A stretch of DNA of 64,000 bases from Pratylenchus scribneri (lineage: Eukaryota; Nematoda; Chromadorea; Rhabditida; Pratylenchidae): assembly GCA_030063045.1 (NCBI GenBank), contig JAQSEB010000021.1:1302001-1366000 (forward strand). Direction: 5' to 3'. Positions within the stretch are counted from its first letter, which is position 1. The number at the start of each line of letters is the position of its first letter. This document shows, piece after piece, positions 23,075 to 33,028 of the stretch. The notes beneath the pieces are model-generated. The model had not been told where the DNA came from and ran no database searches. It was given only the letters and a program-made list of their open reading frames with translations. The position numbers were made by a program, and so were the translations under genes.

Positions 23075-23684
23075 AATCAAAATTCTATTTTTTTTGTCAA
23101 TTCCCTTCCTAACAGGGATGGATTAAATGGCCCAAAAATCGAAACCGAAAATGGAAATTTCGGAGGGTCAACATTTTTTCGAAAAAGAAATTTCGAGGGG
23201 TCAAAAAATTTTTCGAAAAAGAAATTTCGAGGGGTCAAAATAGTATCTTTTTTATTTTTCTGTTTTAAAAAATTGTTACTTTTCTTATTTAGGTCCATTT
23301 TAGGGGTCAACTTTGTTGAAGGGGAATTAATAAATAAAAAAAACCGGATTTTCATCTCATTTTTACAGCCAATCTAAAATTTAAAAAAATATTTTCTCAA
23401 AATGGGATAAATATTTTTACTTTGCAAACTCTTATTTTTTTTATAGTCAATGACCTTTATTAATTATTTTTTCTTGTTTTTGAGTTTCAAAAGGGGTAAA
23501 AAAGTGTAAAAATTCGCGCGAATAATTTTTCGGTTAAATTCCAATTCCTCTCCTATTTTTATTTCTCAAATATTAAGAGGAATATTTAAAGAAAACAAAA
23601 ATGATAAAAAAAGCCATTTTTCTTTTTCAAAACAAAATCACCCCATTTAAATTATTCTTAAATCCCTAAAAAAATCCAATAAAT
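23075..23684. other. AT-rich spacer with a short 31-bp-type repeat
   Basis: Near 23150-23250 the phrase TTTCGAAAAAGAAATTTCGA with GGGGTCAAAA occurs about three times in tandem. Otherwise nothing is recognised. Confidence 0.45.
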
Positions 23685-24570
23685 ATGAAATTCATATTCT
23701 TTTCCCTTTACTTGTTGGTTGCACTCATGTTGGTCATTGCAACCTTCTTGGCCATTGCAGAACCCGATGCAGATGGAACCGCCGGTGGCGGCGGCCGACC
23801 ACAAGTCTTCCAAGGACCGGGCAGAGACAAAGGTTTTATTTGAATTCGAACATATAATTGTTGCCAATTTATGGATATTTAAAAATTATAAAATTGAAGC
23901 TAATGTTTAAAAAAATTATAATATGAATTTTCGATTGGCCATTTGATTAGCTAGGGATTAAGAAAATGCTTCCTAAAATGGAAGAATACCGTTAGGAAAA
24001 TATTGTTAACAATTTATTTTCTAAAAAACAGTTTCCATCCAAAAATTTGTCTCTGGAGAACTGTTAAGTGCAATAGGAAAAAATTGGTCTTTTAATAAAT
24101 TTTTATAAGGCAAAATTACATTCTTAGCCTATAATAAGCCTAAAACCATTAGACCATATTTGCGGAAACGACAATTGCGGACGAAATGGTTTGGTGCCGA
24201 TGGTTGTCAAGCTGTTTTAGCATTGTTTATGGCATATTATTAGGCACAAAATTAACTACAAAATAATATCAAAGGCATTGGCCAATATTGAAAATTCATC
24301 GAAGGCCAAAAAACTGTTTGATTAATTAAAATGTTTTTAGCTGATTTTTGATCTTAACTCAATGAATCAATATTTGTCATGATTTTTGTAGCTACCAACG
24401 TCGGCACCAGACCATTTTGCCCGTAATTGACGGGTCCGCTATTGTCGTAATACGGCCTAAAACACAAATTTTTCGATGAGATTTAAAAATTATAACTTAT
24501 TTATTTTTAAGTTATTTGTGAAGAAACCGATGGTTGTTTTGTGCCTAGCTCACCAAGAAGCATCGATTGA
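23685..24570 (+). CDS. Small secreted peptide, two exons (68 aa)
   Basis: Exon 1 (23685-23832) encodes MKFIFFSLYLLVALMLVIAT and FLAIA, a clear signal peptide, followed by an acidic/Gly-rich stretch (EPDADGTAGGGG) and RPQVFQGPGRDK. If exon 1 is read on, a stop comes three codons later. A GT donor at 23833 and an acceptor TTTTTAAG at 24511 join it in phase to exon 2 (24512-24570), which adds VICEETDGCFVPSSPRSID and a stop. The mature protein would be about 43 residues with two cysteines (C-x5-C). The 679-bp intron holds a fold-back MITE. I do not recognise a family; it does not match the CLE, CEP or IDA consensus. The exon join is inferred. Confidence 0.55.
24150..24462. mobile_element. Fold-back MITE (family 1, copy 2)
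   Basis: The inverted ends contain ATTTGCGGAAACGACAATTG on the left and GCTATTGTCGTAATACGGCC on the right, with internal ATTAGGCACAAAATTAACTA and TTTGTAGCTACC. It is related to the copies at 10455 and 51798. Confidence 0.6.
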
Positions 24571-25708
24571 GGTAGAATATGTATACTTGCAATTTATTGG
24601 GCCCGACAGAAAATTTTGCATTGACCATACTAATAGCAGTTTTATTTATTGACCATTATTTAGGGAGCATCAAAAATTTTACATTTTTTTAAATTATAAA
24701 ATATTTTTAATTTTTTTGAATTTCAGCCTTCATCAGAGAGGTTAAAGTATATCGAAATGAGAAAGGAATATGAAATGGATGGATGCCATGTATGATAACA
24801 TTTCGTTAAAGAAATGAATATTAAAATTTGAAAAACATAAATTTAGAACATTGAAACACATTATAATAACATTATCAAATTCGATATTATCAAATTTGTA
24901 ATTTCTGGAGAATTAACAAAATGCATAAAATTATTTGTCAAAAAATAAAAAAAACCTCTCTTCATTTTTTTAAACAAATGTAAAATAAATTTTTTTAAAA
25001 ATATTTATTCGATTAGAAATTTTATTTATTTTTTCTCCATTTTAATTCAAAAAATTTTAACAAGAAAAAATTAAATTATTTGAAGCAACTTGAATATTCA
25101 TTTGAATATATAAGGAAGGCCAAATATATTTATTATGCTTATTTATTAATAATTTATTTTATATTTATTAACATTTGCTTAATCGTCCATCCATTGTAAA
25201 GCCAAAATTGGAAAAAATTAGCATTTAAAATAATGAGTGGTAAAATTGCGGAAAATATTTCATTTTAAAGAAATCTCTAGAAAAAATTACAAGAAAAATA
25301 AAAAATTTATGCCTCCGTTGACCCCAATTCCAATTGAATTTTCTCATTCTAATGTTTTTAAATTGCTGTCAAAATTTACAATTATTTCCGACACTAAATT
25401 TGGCCATTGCTGATGTTTCAATTCATGTAAACCTGGGCAAAAATAAACGGAAATTATGAAATTGTATTTTAAAAATTTTTCAAATTTATGAACACCAATA
25501 AATTTTTATCATCTTGTAAAAAATAATTCAGAAATTAAAAAAGACAGAAAAAATTTGAGGAGGAAAAACTTTTGAAATTTTGGTAAAAATCACAAAATAA
25601 AAAAACCTCCATAGGAAAAATCATATTATAATTATATATTAATAAAAAGGAAAAGGATATTTATCCGTAATTCGTCCAGTGGGTATGCCATTAATGTAAA
25701 TTCAACAA
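24571..25708. other. AT-rich spacer
   Basis: A short minus-strand frame near 25335-25430 (GLHELKHQQWPNLVSEIIV) may be an orphan exon. Nothing else is recognised. Confidence 0.35.
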
Positions 25709-25960
25709 TTAGCATGGTTCACAATTGATAGAACAGTTTTCATACCAGCAACAACCGCTGAGGGATTCGCATGCAGTTTTTGTAGTGGCACCGCATGAAT
25801 CGGATTCTAAATGGCCATTGACTGGTGCCTGGATACGATGATGATAACGATAATGATGATGGAGATGGAGATGGAGATCGGCTGCATCCGAAATGGTTAG
25901 AATAGCAATGAAGAAAATAACAGCCAATAATAAAACATTTTGCATTTGCAATTTCGCCAT
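25709..25960 (-). CDS. Secreted His-rich, Cys-rich small protein
   Basis: This is a single exon of 83 residues. Residues 1-26 form a signal peptide (hydrophobic core VLLLAVIFFIAILTI, cut after SDA). Next comes a histidine/aromatic cluster (LHLHLHHHYRYHH) that could bind metal ions. The C-terminus has seven cysteines spaced C-x7-C-x5-CC-W-x3-C-x3-C-x2-C. The C...C...CCW core resembles part of a P-type trefoil motif, but the full trefoil is not there. A role as a secreted effector or extracellular peptide is possible. The signal peptide and stop are unambiguous; the function is unknown. Confidence 0.7.
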   Translation of the reverse strand: MAKLQMQNVLLLAVIFFIAILTISDAADLHLHLHHHYRYHHRIQAPVNGHLESDSCGATTKTACESLSGCCWYENCSINCEPC

Positions 25961-26590
25961 TTATATTTAATAATTATTTTGTGAATTTTCTAAAAAAGAA
26001 ACTATTTTCTAATTCAAAATAAATTCTGGGACACTCGGGTGCGCGAGATCCTCGGACTCCCGAGATCCCACGCGACATCTTGGGATTTTTGAGATCCTGA
26101 GGTGCGCTAGAGCTTCCTTGCGTTTTGAAAACAATTTTTCACACTGTTTTGGGACTGTATGTTGAAATTGTGTCTCGAAATATTTTGAAAATATTTTGAA
26201 AATTTGTCCCATTTTGAAAATACATTTTCACCTATATTTTTCAACTAGATATTGAAAATATGTCCTAAAATAATTTGAAAATATTTAATTTTTTCAAATT
26301 ATTTTTGAAATTCTGAAAAATTTTTATATTCACTGTATTTTCACTAGATTTTTAAAAGGAAAATGTAAAAATTTTTAAATATCTTTGCAAAATATAAGCA
26401 ATTTTAATAATATTCTCAAAATAGATGCATTTCAATTTTGTTAATAACTCTGAAAATTTGGGTACATTTTCAACAGATTTTCAAAATTCGTGCCAAAAAA
26501 TGTAACTCCGATAATTTGAATATTTTGTCGATTGATTTATTTTCACAATTATTTTTAATTTCATTATAATTTCAATTTTTAATTTTAGCT
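25961..26590. other. AT-rich 5' region between divergent secreted genes
   Basis: It separates the secreted genes at 25960 (-) and 26591 (+), so it may hold both promoters. Around 26035-26110 a GC-richer patch repeats GAGATCC phrases. TTTAATTTTAG just before 26589 looks like a trans-splice acceptor. Confidence 0.4.
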
Positions 26591-27004
26591 ATGAAATTCG
26601 TGTACATTTTATTAATTTGTTCAAAAATTATTGAAATAATTTATGCTGGAGAAAATGATGCTGGCCCATTAAAAAGTAACAAAGAGAAAAGAAAATTGGA
26701 CGAATATTTGAAAGAAAATCCTTCAATATCAAATGAATTCAGCCAAAAATTAATAAAAATTCAAAAATTTAATTTAAACGAATCGCCTAATGATAGAATT
26801 GATTCGTTCAATGATAAAAGTTTTGATTTTAAAAAAGAACCTGATGATGGAATTTTTTCGATTAGTGATGAAAATGTTCAACATTCATCGTCAGCCCAAC
26901 AGAATCCAATTTACAATATTCAGCCAAACATAGCAGAATCTTCATCGAATCTTAAGTTCATCGGAACGAGACCTTCCAATGAACTTTTCAATTGCATTGT
27001 TTAA
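26591..27004 (+). CDS. Secreted KRKLD/EAR-family protein running into a satellite
   Basis: The ATG follows TTTTAG-ct. Residues 1-19 are a signal peptide (FVYILLICSKIIEIIYA). The mature part has a basic patch (NKEKRKLDEYL), then KFNLNESPND where the paralogs have DLNEIP, an acidic region (KKEPDDGIFS) and VQHSSSAQQNPIYN. It matches the proteins encoded at 46229 (+) and 46598-48228 (-). From about residue 122 the frame enters the first unit of a 49-bp tandem satellite and stops at the unit boundary, so the last 16 residues are satellite-derived. The zinc-finger exons found in the paralog at 46.6 kb are absent. The gene was probably truncated by satellite expansion; whether it is still expressed is unknown. 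Confidence 0.6.
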   Translation: MKFVYILLICSKIIEIIYAGENDAGPLKSNKEKRKLDEYLKENPSISNEFSQKLIKIQKFNLNESPNDRIDSFNDKSFDFKKEPDDGIFSISDENVQHSSSAQQNPIYNIQPNIAESSSNLKFIGTRPSNELFNCIV

Positions 27005-28587
27005 GTTCATCGGAACGAGACCTTCCAATGAACTTTTCAATTGCATTGTTTAAGTTCATCGGAACGAGACCTTCCAATGAACTTTTCAATTGCATTGTTT
27101 AAGTTCATCGGAACGAGACCTTCCAATGAACTTTTCAATTGCATTGTTTAAGTTCATCGGAACTAGACCTTCCAATGAACTTTTCAATTGCATTGTTTAA
27201 GTTCATCGGAACGAGACCTTCCAATGAACTTTTCAATTGCATTGTTTAAGTTCATCGGAACTAGACCTTCCAATGAACTTTTCAATTGCATTGTTTAAGT
27301 TCATCGGAACGAGACCTTCCAATGAACTTTTCAATTGCATTGTTTAAGTTCATCGGAACGAGACCTTCCAATGAACTTTTCAATTGCATTGTTTAAGTTC
27401 ATCGGAACGAGACCTTCCAATGAACTTTTCAATTGCATTGTTTAAGTTCATCGGAACGAGACCTTCCAATGAACTTTTCAATTGCATTGTTTAAGTTCAT
27501 CGGAACTAGACCTTCCAATGAACTTTTCAATTGCATTGTTTAAGTTCATCGGAACTAGACCTTCCAATGAACTTTTCAATTGCATTGTTTAAGTTCATCG
27601 GAACGAGACCTTCCAATGAACTTTTCAATTGCATTATTTAAGTTCATCGGAACGAGACCTTCCAATGAACTTTTCAATTGCATTATTTAAGTTCATCGGA
27701 ACGAGACCTTCCAATGAACTTTTCAATTGCATTGTTGAAGTTCATCGGAACTAGACCTTCCAATGAACTTTTCAATTGCATTGTTTAAGTTCATCGGAAC
27801 GAGACCTTCCAATGAACTTTTCAATTGCATTGTTTAAGTTCATCGGAACGAGACCTTCCAATGAACTTTTCAATTGCATTATTTAATTTCATCGGTACGA
27901 GACCTTCCAATGAACTTTTCAATTGCATTGTTTAAGTTCATCGGAACGAGACCTTCCAATGAACTTTTCAATTGCATTGTTTAAGTTCATCGGAACTAGA
28001 CCTTCCAATGAACTTTTCAATTGCATTGTTTAAGTTCATCGGAACGAGACCTTCCAATGAACTTTTCAATTGCATTGTTTAAGTTCATCGGAACTAGACC
28101 TTCCAATGAACTTTTCAATTGCATTGTTTAAGTTCATCGGAACGAGACCTTCCAATGAACTTTTCAATTGCATTGTTTAAGTTCATCGGAACTAGACCTT
28201 CCAATGAACTTTTCAATTGCATTGTTTAAGTTCATCGGAACGAGACCTTCCAATGAACTTTTCAATTGCATTATTTAAGTTCATCGGAACGAGACCTTCC
28301 AATGAACTTTTCAATTGCATTATTTAAGTTCATCGGAACGAGACCTTCCAATGAACTTTTCAATTGCATTGTTGAAGTTCATCGGAACTAGACCTTCCAA
28401 TGAACTTTTCAATTGCATTGTTTAAGTTCATCGGAACGAGACCTTCCAATGAACTTTTCAATTGCATTGTTTAAGTTCATCGGAACGAGACCTTCCAATG
28501 AACTTTTCAATTGCATTATTTAATTTCATCGGTACGAGACCTTCCAATGAACTTTTCAATTGCATTGTTTAAGTTCATCGGAACGAA
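26954..28587. repeat. 49-bp satellite, about 33 copies, hairpin-forming
   Basis: The unit is AAGTTCATCGGAACGAGACC + TTCCAATGAACTTTTCAATT + GCATTGTTT (49 bp). Each unit holds an inverted repeat, AAGTTCATCGGAA and TTCCAATGAACTT, with a 7-nt loop and one mismatch. Variant positions (GAACGAG/GAACTAG, GTTT/ATTT/GTTG, GGTACG) form a pattern that repeats after 13 units (637 bp). Confidence 0.9.
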
Positions 28588-28735
28588 TAACAATAATGCA
28601 TAAGCAGTACCCATTCTACTTCGGGTAGACATTCAATTTGCATAAAATGATTAATTATAATGCATTTGCAGTACCCATTTTACTTCGTGTAGACATTCAA
28701 TCTGCATAAAATGATTAAAAATAATGCATTTGAAT
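28588..28735. repeat. Two copies of a ~71-bp unit
   Basis: The phrase GCAGTACCCATTYTACTTCG, then TGTAGACATTCAATYTGCAT and AAAATGATTA, occurs twice in tandem and links the 49-bp satellite to the 27-bp array. Confidence 0.7.
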
Positions 28736-28745
28736 CTATCGTTGC

Positions 28746-29003
28746 TTATTTTGGCCCGATGCTTGCTAGTGCATATTTTGTCCCGATGCTTGCTAGTGCA
28801 TATTTTGTCCCGATGCTTGCTAGTGCATATTTTGTCCCGATGCTTGCTAGTGCATATTTTGTCCCGATGCTTGCTAGTGCATATTTTGTCCCGATGCTTG
28901 CTAGTGCATATTTTATCCCGATGCTTGCTAGTGCTTATTTTGTCCCGATGCTTTCTAGTGCATATTTTGTCCCGATGCTTGCTAGTGCTTATTTTGTCCC
29001 GAT
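28746..29003. repeat. 27-bp minisatellite, about 10 copies
   Basis: The unit is TATTTTGTCCCGATGCTTGC + TAGTGCA. Because 27 is a multiple of 3, it yields repetitive open frames (SAYFVPMLA), which I do not regard as a gene. Confidence 0.85.
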
Positions 29004-31158
29004 GCGGAGAAAAAGCTGGTGGAAGCAAGGAAATGAAGAAAACGGTGAGAATGCTGATGGAAGCAAGGAAATGGAGAAGATGAAGAAAAAGTTGACGGAA
29101 GCAAGGAAATGGAGAAAATGAAGAAAAAGCTGACAGAAGTAAGGAAATGGAGAAGACGAAGAAAAAGCTGACGGAAGCAAGGAAATGGAGAAAACGGTGA
29201 GAAAGCTGACGGAAGCAAAGAAATGGAGAAGACGGTGTCAAAGCTGACGGAAGCAAGGAAATGAAGAAGATGAAGGAAAAGTTGACGGAAGCAAGGAAAT
29301 GGAGAAAATGAAGAAAAAGCTGACGGAAGTAAGGAAATGGAGAAGACGAAGAAAAAGCTGACGGAAGCAAGGAAATGGAGAAAACGGTGAGAAAGCTGAC
29401 GGAAGCAAAGAAATGGAGAAGACGGTGTCAAAGCTGACGGAAGCAAGGAAATGAAGAAAACGGTGAGAAAGCTGACGGAAGTAAGGAAATGGAGAAGACG
29501 AAGAAAAAGCTGACGGAAGCAAGGAAATGGAGAAAACGGTGAGAAAGCTGACGGAAGCAAAGAAATGGAGAAGACGGTGTCAAAGCTGACGGAAGCAAGG
29601 AAATGAAGAAAACGGTGAGAAAGCTGACGGAAGCAAGGAAATGGAGAAAACGGTGAGAATGCTGACGGAAGCAAAGAAATGGAGAAGACGGTGTCAAAGC
29701 TGACGGAAGCAAGGAAATGGATAAGACGGTGTCAAAGCTGACGGAAGCATGGAAATGGAGAAGACGGTGTCAAAGCTGACGGAAGCAAGGAAATGAAGAA
29801 CAAGGAGAAAAAGCTGACGGAAGCAAGAAAATGGAGAAGACAGACAAAGCTTACGGAAGCAAGGAAATGGAGAAGACGAAGAAAAAGCTGACGGAAGTAA
29901 GGAAATGGAGAAGATGGTGTCAAAGCTGTCGGAAGCAAGGAAATGGAGAAGACGGTGTCAAAGCTTATGGAAGCAAGGAAATGAAGAAGATGGTATCAAA
30001 GCTGACGGAAGCAAGGAAATGGAGAAGATGGTGTCAAAGCTGACGGAAGCATGGAAATGGAGAAGATGGTACAAAGCTGACGGAAGCAAGGAAATGGAGA
30101 AGATGGTATCAAATCTGACGGAAGCAAGGAAATGGAGAAGACGGTATCAAAGCTGATGGAAGCAAGGAAATGGAGAAGACGGTGTCAAAGCTGACGGAAG
30201 CAAGGAAATGAAAAACAAGGAGAAAAAGCTGGCGGAAGCAAGGAAATGGAGAAGACGGTGTCAAAGCTGACGGAAGCATGGAAATGGAGAAGATGGTGTC
30301 AAAGCTTACGGAAGCAAGGAAATGGAGAAGACGAAGAAAAAGCTGACGGAAGTAAGGAAATGGAGAAGACGAAGAAAAAGCTGACGGAAGTAAGGAAATG
30401 GAGAAGATGGTGTCAAAGCTGACGGAAGCAAGGAAATGGAGAAGACGGTGTCAAAGCTGACGGAAGCATGGAAATGGAGAAGATGGTATCAAAGCTGACG
30501 GAAGCATGGAAATGGAGAAGATGGTATCAAAGCTGACGGAAGCAAGGAAATGGAGAAGACGGTATCAAAGCTGACGGAAGCAAGGAAATGGAGAAGACGG
30601 TGTCAAGGCTGACGGAAGCATGGAAATGGAGAAGATGGTGTCAAAGCTGACGAAAGCAAGGAAATGGAGAAGACGGTGTCAAAGCTGATGGAAGCAAGGA
30701 AATGGAGAAGACGGTGTCAAAGCTGACGGAAGCATGGAAATGGAGAAGACGGAGAAAAAGCTGACGGAAGCAAGAAATGAAGAACAAGGAGAAAAAGCTG
30801 GCGGAAGGAAGGAAATGGAGAAAAAGGTGTCAAAGCTGACGGAAGCATGGAAATGGAGAAGACGGAGAAAAAGCTGACGGAAGCAAGGAAATGGAGAAGA
30901 CGGAGAAAAAGCTGACGGAAGCATGGAAATGGAGAAGACAGACAAAGCTGACGGAAGCATGGAAATGGAGAAGACGGAGAAAAAGGTGACGGAAGCAAGG
31001 AAATGGAGAAGACGGAGAAAAAGCTGACGGAAGCAAGGAAATGGTGAAGACGAAGAAAAAGCTGACGGTAGCAAGGAAATGGAGAAGACAGAGAAAAAGC
31101 TGACGGAAGCATGGAAATGGAGAAGAAAGACAAAGCTTACGGAAGCAAGGAAATGAAG
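29004..31158. repeat. 38-bp minisatellite, over 50 copies
   Basis: The unit is GCTGACGGAAGCAAGGAAAT + GGAGAAGACGGTGTCAAA with many variants (GGTGAGAAA, GAAGAAAAA, GTACAAA). Units of 31-38 bp alternate. Purines dominate the plus strand (polypurine tract). Long frames on both strands are repeat artefacts. Confidence 0.85.
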
Positions 31159-31387
31159 CTAAAAATATAAAAATTTAAGAAATTTGAAAAATCGAAATTT
31201 AAAAAAGATGGAAGTGTCTATAAAAATGATAAATTTAATTTCAGATAATTTTTTTCAAATTTTTGATATTAATTTTGATCCATAGAAACAACTAAATAAA
31301 ATTTATCGATTTATTTCATGAAATTTTTTGGTATATCATTTTTCGGTAAATGTTGAATATTTTTTCATCATTTTGGTCAATTTCGGT

Positions 31388-31532
31388 TTAAGACTTCTTC
31401 AACCATGATGAGACATCGCTCCTTCCTGCTGCTTTGTCAACCCAACCCCAACGATCTCTTTTTAAAGTAATTCCTTTTGCGCTTTCAGATGTTGATCCTT
31501 CATTTTGTTGTCCTTGTCGAGATCGGTATAGT
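31388..31532 (-). CDS. Orphan 3'-terminal exon of an unknown gene
   Basis: After an acceptor (TTCAATAG) the minus strand reads about 47 residues: LYRSRQGQQNEGSTSESAKG, then ITLKRDRWGWVDKAAGRSDV and SSWLKKS with a TAA stop. Codon use is ordinary. An upstream minus-strand piece at 31703-31751 resembles the PUR-like proteins, so the two may be parts of one partial gene. The protein is not recognised. Confidence 0.35.
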
Positions 31533-31702
31533 CTATTGAAGAAAGAAATTTTACTATTATTGTTGTTTTTTGCTTATGTTAGGGTTTGAAACCCTACCCC
31601 TTTTCCAAGATATCCCAGGGATTTTGTTACTCCGATCCCCACCCGTGGACCAATCCCGAAATTCTAAGATCGAAAATGTAAACCTAATTATATTAAAAAT
31701 TT

Positions 31703-31751
31703 GTACAGGTGCCTCCTTCTTAATTTTCTCTGTCCCATCATGTTTTATCAA
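31703..31751 (-). pseudogene. Fragment of a PUR-like gene
   Basis: The minus strand encodes LIKHDGTEKIKKEAP, matching the conserved ILTKHDGTEKIEREAP segment of the tandem genes at 57.6-64 kb. The rest of that exon is missing. Confidence 0.55.
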
Positions 31752-32143
31752 CTGAAAAATAATTTAAATTTTCAGAGAAGAAAGGAATGAACATCATTTA
31801 AGCATAATTTAAGCCAAAAAAATTGAAAAAAAATACTAGTGGAATCAATTTATTAATATAATTCTATTAAAATATCCCAAGGACACGATGCATCAATGGA
31901 ATTAATTTTAATAATCCCATATCACAGGGAAAAAATGGAAAGTGAGAGAACCTAAAGGAAAATTTATTGTTTTTCCTTGATAAGAAAATTGCAACATGAA
32001 TTTACCGAAATAAAATTGCATTCAAAAATGACATGGAAAAAGAATTAAAATATTGAAAATAGAAATAATGGGAAGGAACGAATTTTTCAACATTTTTAGC
32101 AAATAATCCATCGCATTTCTTCTTCCCCAATTTCCTCCACAAA
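31752..32143. other. AT-rich spacer
   Basis: Nothing recognised. Confidence 0.4.
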
Positions 32144-32265
32144 TCAATCCTCTTTCATCGTGAGTTCAAATTCTTCGAATTTGTATTGGAAATCATCATT
32201 GAAATTGAAATTGGTCTCAATTTTTAATGCCTTCTTGCAAATGCAAGCATATGGGCGTATTTGAT
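32144..32265 (-). pseudogene. C-terminal remnant of a SPRYSEC-like gene
   Basis: The minus strand reads DLHQIRPYACICKKALKIET, NFNFNDDFQYKFEEFELTMK and ED-stop. It matches the C-terminus of the secreted SPRY gene at 35666-36361 with small differences. No upstream part exists nearby. Confidence 0.7.
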
Positions 32266-33028
32266 GCAGATCCGATGTGTGGATCCAAATGGAGTTGAAA
32301 AAATCGAGAAAAAATGGTTTGGGTTTAACAGCTGAAATCTATTCAAATATAACTTAATTAAATTACAAAAGAAAATTGTAAATGGTGAAATAAATTATTC
32401 TAGATGATTAGCTTTACAGATGCTAGAACATTTTTCATTTTATAGATTTTTTGGCTAATATAAGTCTATTTTTTGTCAAAAAATTATTTTCAATGAAAAA
32501 TAATCCGAATTGTCACAAAAGGAAGGCATGAATGAACGGAATTTCAAGCGTAATTTAAATTGAAAAAAATTGTAAAAAAAATATATGTGAATCATTTTAT
32601 CTATATAAAAAATTTACAAAGGATAGAGAATACACGGAATGCTCTCCCAATTCGTAGATGGAATTGATTTTATTAATCGCTTTTCCTAAGGAAATTGGAA
32701 TATGAAACTCAAAGGATAATTTTTTTTTCGAAAATTGCAGCATGAATTTAGCGAAAGCAGAATAAAATAGCATTCAAAAATTACATAGAAACAGCATTTA
32801 AATTACGAAAATACGAGCGTTGGGATGCCGCTTCGCGGCATCCCAACGCTCGTAAAACACTTTTAGGAATAATGAAAAATTCACTCATTTCTATTAATGG
32901 ACACGGGAAGGAAAAATTTTCTTAGCTAATTTTCTGAAAATCATCTTAATTAATTTCACTGATCAGTGAAAACTGAACATCACTTTCATTCATCTTTTCA
33001 ATTCAACTTTTTCCATACTATTTGCATT
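32266..33028. other. AT-rich spacer containing a perfect palindrome
   Basis: No exon recognised; see the palindrome at 32812-32854. Confidence 0.4.
32812..32854. repeat. Perfect 20-bp-arm palindrome with TTC loop
   Basis: TACGAGCGTTGGGATGCCGC is followed by TTC and then its exact reverse complement. It stands alone as a GC island in AT-rich DNA. The complementary strand centres on GCGAAGC, a known hyperstable mini-hairpin sequence. It could be a terminator-like hairpin, a mobile palindromic unit or a small hairpin RNA source. Confidence 0.85.

Noticed and set aside
26954..28587. CRISPR-like regular array
   Set aside because: The 49-bp units are contiguous, with no unique spacers and no cas genes, in a eukaryotic context. 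It is a satellite.
28651..31133. Long Ser/Phe/Pro-rich frames in the 27-bp and 38-bp arrays
   Set aside because: These are repeat-unit translations in overlapping frames on both strands; nothing indicates selection on a protein.
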